Position numbers and translations under genes: made by a program. Source: Frankia alni ACN14a (GTDB taxonomy: Bacteria; Actinomycetota; Actinomycetes; Frankiales; Frankiaceae). Taken from it: DNA of 64,000 bases. The stretch is from contig NC_008278.1 of the NCBI RefSeq assembly GCF_000058485.1, positions 1,420,962 through 1,484,961 of the forward strand, in the 5' to 3' direction. Under the pieces are notes generated by a model. That model made no database searches, was not told where the DNA came from, and worked only from the letters and a program-made list of their open reading frames with translations. This document shows, one piece after another, positions 9,179-17,205 of the stretch. Position 1 is the stretch's first letter. Every line of letters starts with the position of its first letter.

Positions 9179-9536
9179 ATGCGTTCACGGTGTTATGTGG
9201 GATCGCGCGGTTTTACCACATCATGCGGATCTTTTGCAGACTGTGATCTTGCCTCGGACGCACACCGGCGGGGCACTCGGTTCGACGCCTGGCGGCTCCG
9301 GCAACCGTGTCGAGCCCTGTCGAGTCCCGTCGAGCCCAGACACGACGACGGCCCTGGGCGCGAGGGTGCGTCCGGGGCTGTCGTTACGCTCTGCTGTAGG
9401 GCCGGGTGGCGCCTAATCTACGAAGATCGATAAAAGGCCCTTTCATGCACGCCTCGAAGGCGCCCAGGTGTTATTCGGGGGCAGGGTCAAACCCGCTTGG
9501 TCAGGGTCACTCGCGAGGGCAGCGGCAGCGCCATCA
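9179..9536. other. Intergenic region without recognisable gene
   Basis: About 360 bp between the convergent Tad operon and the RDD remnant. It contains three near-repeats of GTCGAGCCC/GTCGAGTCC at about 9308-9337 and otherwise nothing I can support. Confidence 0.5.
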
Positions 9537-9890
9537 TCAGATCAGCGCCGGCTTCAGCCCGCGCTTCGGTGCCCGGACAACGCTGGTGCCGGCGGCGCGG
9601 TCGTGGAGAGCACGGCGCTTGTCGTCGCAGGCTGCGACGATGGCGTTCACGGGGATGATCAGCAGGGTGTAGGTCGGCAGCAGCATAAGGATCATCCGGG
9701 TGAACGCCGACGCCCGCGGAAGCATGGCGGCGCGCTTGTCCTCCCGGATCACCCGAAGACCCATGAGACCCCTACCCAGAGTCTGGCCGTCTCGCCGGAC
9801 AAGAAGCAGGACCTCGATGCCAATGAAGGCGAAGAGAATGATCGCCGTGGTGTCGGCGGCTAACCCAGCCTCGTATCCGGTACCACCCAA
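9537..9890 (-). CDS. RDD-family membrane protein, apparently missing its N-terminal segment
   Basis: 117 residues from a TTG. Two hydrophobic segments are visible (ADTTAIILFAFIGIEVLLLV and RMILMLLPTYTLLIIPVNAIVA), followed by the RDD-type end DKRRALHDRAAGTSVV; DGQTLGRGLMGLRVI between them is the typical RDD loop. RDD proteins normally have another ~40-60 residues with an Arg-Asp-bearing first membrane helix, which is absent here. No ATG or strong ribosome site precedes the frame, so this may be a 5'-truncated remnant or start upstream by a frameshift. Function of the family is poorly known (some are Na+/H+ antiporter-like). Confidence 0.55.
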   Translation of the reverse strand: MGGTGYEAGLAADTTAIILFAFIGIEVLLLVRRDGQTLGRGLMGLRVIREDKRAAMLPRASAFTRMILMLLPTYTLLIIPVNAIVAACDDKRRALHDRAAGTSVVRAPKRGLKPALI

Positions 9891-10233
9891 TGCCCTTCCC
9901 GGGCCTGACCTCCCTCCTGCTCGCCTGGGTTACTCCGCGTCCCGCAGTCCCGCAGTCCGGCCATCGGCGGGATCAGCCAGGTCGTGTTGCGGCGAGCACG
10001 GCGACAAGACCCGCCGTAGGCGAGGAGGGTTGAACCGCGCGTAACGCGGAGTGCCCTCCTGGTTGTCACACCGTTGCGTGGCGACTCCGGATGTTGGGGA
10101 AAGATTTGGTCGGACACGTCAACCCGAATGCGCCAACGCCGCTCTTAGGAGGTGGAAAACATTCGAACGGCTGCTGAGCTGTCTCGGTGTGTGGAGTCAC
10201 CGTGGCCAGCGCCTACCAGCGCAGGAGGCGACA
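9891..10233. other. Divergent intergenic region with a compound hairpin
   Basis: 343 bp between the RDD remnant and the secreted-protein gene. It holds the nested inverted repeat at 10023-10060 (separate entry). No gene is supported; an AGGAGG ribosome site for the next gene lies at 10223-10228. Confidence 0.5.
10023..10060. other. Nested inverted repeat (hairpin)
   Basis: Outer arms AGGAGGG (10023-10029) and CCCTCCT (10054-10060) enclose inner arms CCGCG (10035-10039) and CGCGG (10045-10049). No T tract follows, so it could be a regulatory RNA structure, a protein-binding site or a terminator. Confidence 0.4.
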
Positions 10234-11295
10234 ATGGCGGATTGTTCTGACGGCCCTTCCGGCATCGGATGGGGGCGAACAGGCCCTCCGGACGGGGCGA
10301 GGCGACGGCTTCACCAGGGAGGATCCCATCCGGCCCGACGACGGCGGCGGCGGCACCTCCCAGGACGTCGGCTGACCCGCGCCCTCGGCAGCCTGACCGC
10401 CCTGGCCCTGACCGGCCTGGTGACCGTGGCAGCCGCCGGCCCGGCGACGGCCGCCGGCCCGGGCGGCGGGGGCCCGGGAGGTGGGGGCTGGAGGCCGGCT
10501 CCGAGCGTGGACGGGGTGCAGGTCGGCTGGCTACCCCGCGGCGTCAGCCTCACCGGCGCGGAGCCGACCACCCGGATCGGCCGCAACGTCGTCGTCGGCA
10601 CGTTCGAGGGCGGCGACACCCGCGTTCAGCTCACGGTCCAGCGGGGCACGCCCGAGGCGACGCTCGAGGACGTTGCCCGCGCCTATGCGCAGTACTACCC
10701 CGGCTCCCAGTCTGGCCGGCTCGCCCTGCGGGGCACCGAGGCCGTCACGCTGCGGACGGGCGGTGCCGGCATCCACGAGCTGACCTGGGTCGAAGGTCAC
10801 CCGTCCGTCGTACTGACGATCGGCGGCCAGGTCGGCGGGCACGCGACCACCCCGCCGAGCCCGCTGCCCGAGGCCGACCTGCTCCGTATCGCCGAGTCGC
10901 TCACCGTCGGCGCGGCGCCGGCACCGACGGTCTGGCAGAAGGTGTCGGAGCCGCTGATCGGCGCTGCGTTCGCGGTCGGTCTCAACAGCTCGCAGGCTCC
11001 TCCACAGGTGCCGCTGGCCGCCGTGGAGAACGGCCAGCGCCTGGTCGGCCTGCTGGCGAAGTTCCGCGCCACCTACCCGGGCCTGAGCGCGCGGATCACC
11101 GTGAACCAGGTCTACCTCTGGGCGCACGACAACGCCAGCGTCAGGTTCACCATCGCCTATACGTACAAGGGCCAGTCCGGTTCCCTGGGCAGTGGCGGGC
11201 GGGCCGTCTTCACGCACGGCGGGTGGAAGGTCTCGGAACAGACCTATCGCGACGTGCTGGGGTTGGCATCGCTGCTCGGTAGCGGTCGGGCGTAG
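10234..11295 (+). CDS. Exported protein with C-terminal NTF2-like domain
   Basis: 353 residues; the ATG is 5 nt after AGGAGG. A basic stretch (RRRRRRHLPGRRL, ~residue 40) precedes a hydrophobic signal sequence (LGSLTALALTGLVTVAAAG) and a likely cleavage after ATAA, then a Gly-rich linker. The first mature region (~100-230) is a beta-rich domain (GVQVGWLPRGVSLTG, VQLTVQRGTPEATLEDVA). The last ~120 residues (GQRLVGLLAKFRATYPGLSA, ITVNQVYLW, ending GGWKVSEQTYRDVLGLAS) share layout and short motifs with the C-terminus of the membrane protein at 12045-12845, the partner of the intervening sigma factor. Probably an extracytoplasmic component of that sigma regulon; molecular activity unknown. The long N-region before the signal could indicate a later start. 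Confidence 0.7.
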   Translation: MADCSDGPSGIGWGRTGPPDGARRRLHQGGSHPARRRRRRHLPGRRLTRALGSLTALALTGLVTVAAAGPATAAGPGGGGPGGGGWRPAPSVDGVQVGWLPRGVSLTGAEPTTRIGRNVVVGTFEGGDTRVQLTVQRGTPEATLEDVARAYAQYYPGSQSGRLALRGTEAVTLRTGGAGIHELTWVEGHPSVVLTIGGQVGGHATTPPSPLPEADLLRIAESLTVGAAPAPTVWQKVSEPLIGAAFAVGLNSSQAPPQVPLAAVENGQRLVGLLAKFRATYPGLSARITVNQVYLWAHDNASVRFTIAYTYKGQSGSLGSGGRAVFTHGGWKVSEQTYRDVLGLASLLGSGRA

Positions 11296-11529
11296 TCCGT
11301 CGGCCGGGTGGCTTCCCGGAATCCGCGCGGCCAGGGTGCCGCGACGCCTGAGCCAGGGCCTGCCAGCCCGGCCGCACGCGGCGGCGCGATGGTTGCGTCG
11401 CGCCGCCGATGACCGACAGTCGGCTCGACTCGCCCGGCGGGGCGGCGGTTCGCGTCACGACGAACCGCCGCCTCCTTCACGTCTACGCAGCCGTCCTTGG
11501 CGGCGCGGGCCAATCGAGGGGGGCACTCG

Positions 11530-12045
11530 ATGGACGAGGCGTCCTACGAGTCGTTCGAGGATTTCGTCACCGCTTCGGCCGACCGTTTGATGAGGACGGC
11601 CTTTCTGTTGACCGGTAACCGCCACGCAGCCGAGGACCTGCTGCAGGGTGCTCTGGAACGCACCTACCGACGATGGGGCAGGGAACGGATCATCACGCCG
11701 GAGGCCTACGTCCGCCGTGCGCTGGTGAACGCGGCCTCACGCCGGTGGCGGTCGCGCCAGTTCCGCGAGGAACCGCTGGACGCGGCGGCCGAACGGGCCA
11801 GCGCGGACGGCGAACCGGACCTGGCGCTGCGGGACCAGGTGCTCCGGGCACTGCAGGAACTACCGAACCGGCAACGTGCCGTGGTCGTCCTGCGTTACTA
11901 CGACGATCTGCCGGAAGCCGCGGTGGCCGAGATCCTCGGCTGCAGCGTCGGCTCGGTGAAGTCCCACGCGTCGCGGGCTTTGGCCCGGCTGCGTCTGAGT
12001 CAGCATCTGGGTGATGCCCGCATCCGAAGCGAGAGGGGGCTCTGA
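11530..12045 (+). CDS. SigE-family (ECF-type) RNA polymerase sigma factor
   Basis: 171 residues, ATG preceded by a purine-rich GAGGGGGG site. Sigma region 2 (FVTASADRLMRTAFLLTGNRHAAEDLLQGALERTY split over ~10-45, then ITPEAYVRRALVN) and region 4 (LQELPNRQRAVVVLRYY, AAVAEILGCSVGSVKSHASRALARL) are intact. This matches the actinobacterial SigE-family subgroup. It directs transcription of a specific regulon when released from inhibition. Its stop overlaps the start of the next gene (TGATG), a membrane protein likely to act as its regulator. Confidence 0.9.
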   Translation: MDEASYESFEDFVTASADRLMRTAFLLTGNRHAAEDLLQGALERTYRRWGRERIITPEAYVRRALVNAASRRWRSRQFREEPLDAAAERASADGEPDLALRDQVLRALQELPNRQRAVVVLRYYDDLPEAAVAEILGCSVGSVKSHASRALARLRLSQHLGDARIRSERGL

Positions 12046-12845
12046 TGCCTTCCAAACACGCTCACCCCGGCTCCGGCTCCGGCTCGCGCTCCGGGTCCGG
12101 CTCGCGCTCCGGGTCCGGCTCGCGTTCCGGCTCCGGACCCGCCTCCGCATCTGACCTGGCCTTCGAGCAGACGCTGCGCGAACTGCTCGATCGGGCCACC
12201 GGGTCCGTCACGGCACCGGCCGACCTGGTCGCCAGAACATGCACGTCGGCGCCGCCGCGTCAGCGAGGGCGGCGCAGGGCGCTCGTGCTCGCAGCGGCGG
12301 CGCTGGCCACGAGTTCTGTGATCATCGGCGGCCTGACCGTAGACCGGCATATTGCTTCCGACAACGGCGTGAACGTCATCGCGCCGGCGGTGGGAAGCTC
12401 GCTTCCCACCAGGCCGGCCACCGGCGCGACGGTGCATTCGGGTGTTTCACCGACCGGCCGGGCACTCTTCCCGGCACCCGCCGGGGCGAAGCCGGACCGG
12501 GCCACCGTCGACGAGATCACGACGGCGTTCACCGAGGCCTTCGACGCGGACAACAACATCGACGACGGGTTGGCCTACGTCCAGAACGGTCAGCGGTACC
12601 GTGACATCACACAGCGTTTCCTTCAGCATTATCCAGGTGTCGTCGGTAACCTCAGGGTAAGACTCGAGAACATCACGCTGATCGGCAGTGACCAGGCCAC
12701 GGCGACCATCATCATCACCCATAGCGACCCCGAGCTCGGCGCGCAGTGGGGGTACGAGATCAGGCAGGAGGCGAAAGCCGTCCGGATCAACGGCCGCTGG
12801 TTGGTGAGTGCCAGCACGTACTCGTTCCTCGTCGGCACCTCCTGA
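12045..12845 (+). CDS. Membrane-anchored putative anti-sigma/partner protein with NTF2-like extracytoplasmic domain
   Basis: 266 residues, translationally coupled to the sigma factor. The N-terminus holds a Gly-Ser-Arg repeat (GSRSGSGSRSGSGSRSGSG, an 18-bp DNA repeat at ~12064-12140), then FEQTLRELLDRATGSV. One membrane helix follows at ~85-105 (RRALVLAAAALATSSVIIGGL), then an outer region ending in a ~110-residue domain (PDRATVDEITTAFTEAFD, FLQHYPGVVGNLRVRLENI, ending INGRWLVSASTYSFLV) that resembles an NTF2-like fold. The arrangement fits an anti-sigma-like membrane protein, but no zinc HxxxCxxC motif is present, so the inhibitory role is inferred from position only. Confidence 0.65.
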   Translation: MPSKHAHPGSGSGSRSGSGSRSGSGSRSGSGPASASDLAFEQTLRELLDRATGSVTAPADLVARTCTSAPPRQRGRRRALVLAAAALATSSVIIGGLTVDRHIASDNGVNVIAPAVGSSLPTRPATGATVHSGVSPTGRALFPAPAGAKPDRATVDEITTAFTEAFDADNNIDDGLAYVQNGQRYRDITQRFLQHYPGVVGNLRVRLENITLIGSDQATATIIITHSDPELGAQWGYEIRQEAKAVRINGRWLVSASTYSFLVGTS

Positions 12846-13004
12846 TCGGAAGTTCTGGATCAGCGGCGCGCTGTATGAACCGACCGCGGCCGTGACCGCG
12901 ACAGGAAGGCGCCCGACTTTCGTCGGCCTGCCTGGGTACACCGTGGTCAGCCCGGCTGCCGGACGGCGGCTGGGGTCAGGGGTACAGCGTTGGAGGTAAC
13001 GGAC

Positions 13005-13229
13005 ATGCCGTTCGTCGACGTGAAAGTGATCGAGGGCGTATTCACCCCACAGCAGAAGCAGGAGATGATCACCAAGTTGACCGAGGTCATGGTCGGCATC
13101 GAGGGCGAGGCGATGCGATCGGTGACCCATGTCGTCGTCGAGGAGGTCCGCAGCGGGGACTGGGGCATCGGAGGACGGTGCATGACCGCCGAGGACGTGC
13201 AGAAACTCCAGGTCAGCGGGAGCACCTGA
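13005..13229 (+). CDS. 4-oxalocrotonate tautomerase family protein
   Basis: 74 residues from the ATG at 13005, preceded by GGAGG at 12992-12996; this start puts the catalytic Pro1 directly after Met (MPFVDVKVIEGVF). The small beta-alpha-beta subunit continues with QKQEMITKLTEVMVGIEGE and THVVVEEV, then DWGIGGRCMTAEDV, typical of the 4-OT superfamily, which form hexamers or dimers and use Pro1 as base. Substrate cannot be deduced; no catabolic genes are adjacent. An in-frame start 15 nt upstream would bury Pro1 and is less likely. Confidence 0.85.
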   Translation: MPFVDVKVIEGVFTPQQKQEMITKLTEVMVGIEGEAMRSVTHVVVEEVRSGDWGIGGRCMTAEDVQKLQVSGST

Positions 13230-13305
13230 GAAGCCGCCGACTACTCGCCGAGGAATTCCGAACATCTTGGTCGGAATCGACGCCCGATGGGCAGGTGCGA
13301 CTCGT

Positions 13306-13350
13306 CGTTGACCGTGACACCCCCCTATCGTTGACCGTGAAACCCCCTAT
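13306..13350. repeat. Tandem ~22-bp direct repeat, possible insertion-sequence end
   Basis: Two adjacent copies of CGTTGACCGTGA(c/a)A(c)CCCCCTAT lie at 13306-13328 and 13329-13350. The stop codon of the leftward fusion gene (13347-13349) is inside the second copy. Multiple short terminal repeats of this kind are seen at ends of some transposable elements (for example IS21-like), but no transposase is adjacent. Confidence 0.5.
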
Positions 13351-16300
13351 CTGCGCCGGTCGATCCATTGCTGGATATGGATGGTGGCGGTGGCGTGGTC
13401 GATGCCGGGGTGGTGGCCGAGGACGGCGTGGGCGGCGGCGAGTTTGCCGACGAGTTTGTCGATGAAGGTGTTGCGGCTGTCGGGGGTGAGGTTTCCGTCG
13501 GCGATGAGCTTGGTGTAGCGGACGGTGTCGACGATGGCGGATTTCACCCGCTCGTGGGCGAGGTAGGTGTCGAGGTCGGGTTGCCATCCCTCGGCGGCGG
13601 CGCCGCCCACGACCGTGCTCCACCCGGTGACGACGGCGATGGATTCGTCGGGCTGGTAGCTCATCTTGTGAAGGTGGACGGCGAGGTCGTAGACGGGGTC
13701 ACCCCAGAGGGCGAGTTCCCAGTCGAGGAAGTGGGCGCGCCCGTCGGAGACGATGATGTTCTTGCGGTGAATGTCGGTATGTAGCAGCCGGAAGGGCCGG
13801 GGGTGCAGGGTCGCCCATCGTTGTTCGATGGGGGCGAGGGCGTCGGCGGGTATTCCGAACCGGGTGTACAGGTCACCGAACTCGGGCAGGAAACGGGAGT
13901 GCACGCCGGCGGTGACGGCGGACAGTCGGCGGGCGAAGTCGGCGGTCCGGCGGTCTTCGGGCCAGTCGGTGGCAAGGCTCGGGAGGTGCTCCCGCGGGAC
14001 GAGGCCAAGCTGGCCGAACAGTTCGACGACGTCGTCGAGGAGGTGCCCGGGCACACGGGTGCCGCGGGGGGCGGCGTTGTCGAGGAGCTGGCCGCGGAGG
14101 AACTCGACGATCTGGTAGCGGGGCTGGGTGCGGGCGTAGAGCAGGCGGGGGGCGTGGGTGACGGTCCCGCGGATGGCCCGCAGCACGTCGGCCTCCGGCC
14201 AGATCATCAGATCCATGATGTCGCTGCCGGGGATCGGGATGCGGACGATCACGTCGCCGGTGGGGGTGCCCATCCGGATGTTGTGGTTGTAGAAGCCGGA
14301 CGCGGCGTCGGGGCGGCCGATCGCCTGCCGGTACAGCTCGTCGGGCTGCCAGGCGTACCCGTCGAGGAGGTCGGTGACGAAGTCGCGGATGCGGGCGTCG
14401 AGATCGGCGTGGGTGCCGAACGGCTGGATACCCGCCCGTGCCCGCCGGGCGGCGGCGGTCACCCGGTCGTCGTCGACGCCGAGGACTGCCAGGGCGTGCG
14501 CCGCGCTGACGATGATGGTCGGGTAGACGTCGGCCGCTTCCAGCTCGTGGACAGCCCAGCGCAGGGCGGTGACCGCCTCGTCGAGCCGGCCGCGGCGGGC
14601 ATGGACGGCCGCCCGGTAGAACTCGGCGCGGGCCCGTCCGGACCGGTAGCCGACTCCGTCCAGGGCGTCGCAGGCGGCTCGAAGAGAGTTCTCGGCCTCG
14701 TCGAGCTGACCGCAGCGCAGCTGCCCGACGGCGAGGGCGGTATACGCCTTGCCGAGTTCGTGGTGGGCGCCGATCTCCCGTTGGATCTCGATGGCCTGCC
14801 CGGCCTCGATGATCGCCTCGGCAGGTCGGGTGAAGGCGAGGAGCTCGGCCCGGTTGGTCTGGATGTTGGCCGCGCCCAGGACGCTGCCGGCTTCGGCGTA
14901 GCGGGCGGCGGCCTCGTCGAGGAAGCGGGCGGCGGCGTCGAAGTCGAAGGCGAACCGGTGGGCGAGGTGTCTCAGCCGGGCCACGTCACCGCAGAACTCG
15001 GCGTCCTCGGCCGGGCAGGACTCGTCGAGCTCGGCGGCGAGGGTCTCGCAGTCGCGGAACCTGCCCTGCGCCATGTGGAGGTCGGCCGCCCACAGGCCCG
15101 CGGTCCGCCGCGGCGATCCGGTGGCCCGGTCCCAGACATGGGTGAAGATGGTGAGCGCCGCGCTGGTCTCACCGGCGATGCGTCGACCGTTCCCGGCGGC
15201 GACGGCGAGCCGCGCTCCGACGACGGTGTCGACGGCGAGCGTGGTGATGGGCCCGGGGGTGAGGGCGATGACAGTGGCGGCGTCGCCGAGGCGGACCGCG
15301 GCCTCCGCGTCGAGGCATCGCAACGCCTCGGGAAGGTCCCTGCCGGCGGGCTGATGGGGCAGTTGGGTGCGCAGGTCGTCGGTGATGCCGCGGGCGGCAC
15401 CGTGCCCGCCGCCGCGCACGGCCCGGTCCGCATAGTCGAGGATCGCGGTGCCGCCGGCGTGGTGACCCTGCAGCGCGTGGTAGGCGGCCTCGCGCAGGGC
15501 TCGGGCGGACAGGCTGCCGCTGTCGCGGCCCGTCGCCAGATCGGCGCGGTTCTCCCACAACCCCCGCAGCAGCGCGTGAATGTCCGCGGTGGTGGTGGCG
15601 GACAGGCGCTCGCGCAGCGCGGACGCCATGAGCTGGTGGAAACGCAGCGCGGTGTTCGCCGGATAGACGAAGGAATACGCCGTCAGGGATTCCCAGGCGA
15701 TCCGGTGCGCGGGGAGGTTGAAGGTGCTGGCCAGGAGCTGGAAGATTCCGTAGTCGAAGATCCGCGCCGGGCTCAGAACCTCCAGGGACCGGATTTCCTC
15801 CGGTGCGACGTGTTGCAGGAAACGTGCCAGGATCTCCTGCTGGGAGACCAGGTCGCCGCTGACCCGCCCGCCGGTCTGCTGGTGCGTGTCGACGGCCAGA
15901 TTCAGGTAGAAGGGGAGCCCGGCGCTGGCGTCGGCGATCGTCCGGCGCTGGAACGGATCCGCGATCCCGCCGGCGTCGAGGAGTTCCAGCCGGGCTTCCA
16001 TCGGCAGCCCACCGATGTCGCTCACCCGGATCAGGCCATCCCAGTCGGGATCGGTGAGCTCCCAGCGCAGGGGCTCTCGGCTGGCGATGACGACCAGGCC
16101 GCGGTCGAGCTGCGCCACGAGGTCGCGCAGCCACGCGTCCGCGAGCTGGGTCCGCCCCGAGCGCACCGGGCTGGGTACCAGCGCCTCGTGGCTGTCGATG
16201 ACGATGACGTACGGCCTGTCCTGGCTGGCGGCCCGCAGGTCCTCGGCGAACAGGTAGGTGACGGCGTCGGCGAGTTCGCTGATCGGCAGGTCGTCGAGTG

Positions 16301-16829
16301 TCGCGAGTGTCGGGTCGCGGCGCAGACGCATCCGGCGGCGCACGTCGGACGTGCCGCGTTCCAGCAGCCTGACCAGTCCGCGGGCGGTGCCGAACACCGG
16401 CAGCCCGGCCACCGCGTCGACGATGTCGGTCAGGATCGAACTGTCGTCGACGAAGGCCAGGTCCGACCGGTTCAGCCGGAGATGCGGGTGGAGCCGCTGC
16501 CAGAGCACGGCATAGGCGATGTCGAACCGGTCGAAAGGAACGCCCTGGGATCCCAGCTCGTTACGGAGCACCGCCAGCGCCTCCTCCTGCTGGCGCATCG
16601 AGTGAATCTGAAGGTCGAGGGAGGCGGTGCGGCCCTGGCTCGCGGCCCGGTCGGTCAACTCACGCAGCAGGCGCGACTTGCCGATGCCGCCGACACCGAT
16701 CGCATTGAACACGCGCGGTCCCGCGCCGATGCGCGCCATTTCCTCGGTGAAAGCCGCCAGTACCGGTTCGCGGTCGACGAAAGGACGCTGCAGGGCCGCC
16801 ACCCGACGAAAACGTGGCGCTGGCGCCAT
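13347..16829 (-). CDS. Giant fusion: STAND-type P-loop ATPase, TPR region, aminoglycoside-phosphotransferase-like kinase
   Basis: 1160 residues. The N-terminus (FVDREPVLAAFTEEM) leads to a P-loop FNAIGVGGIGKSRLLREL near residue 45 and a Walker B-like segment YVIVIDSHEALVPS near 215, with GLVVIASREPLRW after it: a STAND/AAA switch ATPase. A helical middle (~390-870) contains TPR-like pairs (GKAYTALAVGQLRCGQLDEAE; ARRGRLDEAVTALRWAVHELE). The C-terminal ~290 residues form a complete APH-type kinase: nucleotide lobe VIVRIPIPG, hinge region QIVEFLRGQ, catalytic loop LLHTDIHRKNIIV near 1016 and metal-binding FLDWELALWGDP. All kinase motifs look intact, so the kinase is probably active and gated by the ATPase. 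Substrate unknown; it could be an antibiotic, a metabolite or a protein. A leaderless start ATG at 16829 follows GGAGG on the coding strand. Confidence 0.8.
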   Translation of the reverse strand: MAPAPRFRRVAALQRPFVDREPVLAAFTEEMARIGAGPRVFNAIGVGGIGKSRLLRELTDRAASQGRTASLDLQIHSMRQQEEALAVLRNELGSQGVPFDRFDIAYAVLWQRLHPHLRLNRSDLAFVDDSSILTDIVDAVAGLPVFGTARGLVRLLERGTSDVRRRMRLRRDPTLATLDDLPISELADAVTYLFAEDLRAASQDRPYVIVIDSHEALVPSPVRSGRTQLADAWLRDLVAQLDRGLVVIASREPLRWELTDPDWDGLIRVSDIGGLPMEARLELLDAGGIADPFQRRTIADASAGLPFYLNLAVDTHQQTGGRVSGDLVSQQEILARFLQHVAPEEIRSLEVLSPARIFDYGIFQLLASTFNLPAHRIAWESLTAYSFVYPANTALRFHQLMASALRERLSATTTADIHALLRGLWENRADLATGRDSGSLSARALREAAYHALQGHHAGGTAILDYADRAVRGGGHGAARGITDDLRTQLPHQPAGRDLPEALRCLDAEAAVRLGDAATVIALTPGPITTLAVDTVVGARLAVAAGNGRRIAGETSAALTIFTHVWDRATGSPRRTAGLWAADLHMAQGRFRDCETLAAELDESCPAEDAEFCGDVARLRHLAHRFAFDFDAAARFLDEAAARYAEAGSVLGAANIQTNRAELLAFTRPAEAIIEAGQAIEIQREIGAHHELGKAYTALAVGQLRCGQLDEAENSLRAACDALDGVGYRSGRARAEFYRAAVHARRGRLDEAVTALRWAVHELEAADVYPTIIVSAAHALAVLGVDDDRVTAAARRARAGIQPFGTHADLDARIRDFVTDLLDGYAWQPDELYRQAIGRPDAASGFYNHNIRMGTPTGDVIVRIPIPGSDIMDLMIWPEADVLRAIRGTVTHAPRLLYARTQPRYQIVEFLRGQLLDNAAPRGTRVPGHLLDDVVELFGQLGLVPREHLPSLATDWPEDRRTADFARRLSAVTAGVHSRFLPEFGDLYTRFGIPADALAPIEQRWATLHPRPFRLLHTDIHRKNIIVSDGRAHFLDWELALWGDPVYDLAVHLHKMSYQPDESIAVVTGWSTVVGGAAAEGWQPDLDTYLAHERVKSAIVDTVRYTKLIADGNLTPDSRNTFIDKLVGKLAAAHAVLGHHPGIDHATATIHIQQWIDRRR

Positions 16830-17205
16830 GTAAACCTCCGACCATCACAGACCGCAATGCCACCGAGGACGATGCAATCATAGTCGTGGCCGGCATGCCG
16901 GTTGATTCCCGCGCTCGACCGGTCCCGATCGCTGCGGGCTCCCCGTCGTCCGCGCAGCGATGGCCCGTCGGCCGGCGTCAGTGAAGGCGCGGATCGGCCT
17001 ACCCGGGCGATCCGCCGGGGGTGGGTCGGACCTTTGCCGGTCGGCCGCGCATTCACGCCAGCGCTCGGCGGCCGTATGTCCAGGAGTGTGAGCAACACGC
17101 AGCGCAACGAATATATCACGCAGGTAACGGCGTAGTGGCTCCGCGTGATTACTCTTCGTGTCCAGCGGGTGTCGATGACGGCACCTATGGTTCTGAGGAG
17201 CGGAC
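16830..17205. other. Divergent promoter region
   Basis: 376 bp between the fusion gene (leftward) and the RCC1 gene (rightward). No coding sequence is supported. An AT-rich patch (AACGAATATATCACG) at about 17107-17121 could mark a promoter. Confidence 0.45.

Noticed and set aside
13803-16883. Plus-strand open frame of ~1026 codons
   Set aside because: Antisense to the STAND-TPR-APH gene; composition is Gly/Val/Asp-rich with no domain motifs.
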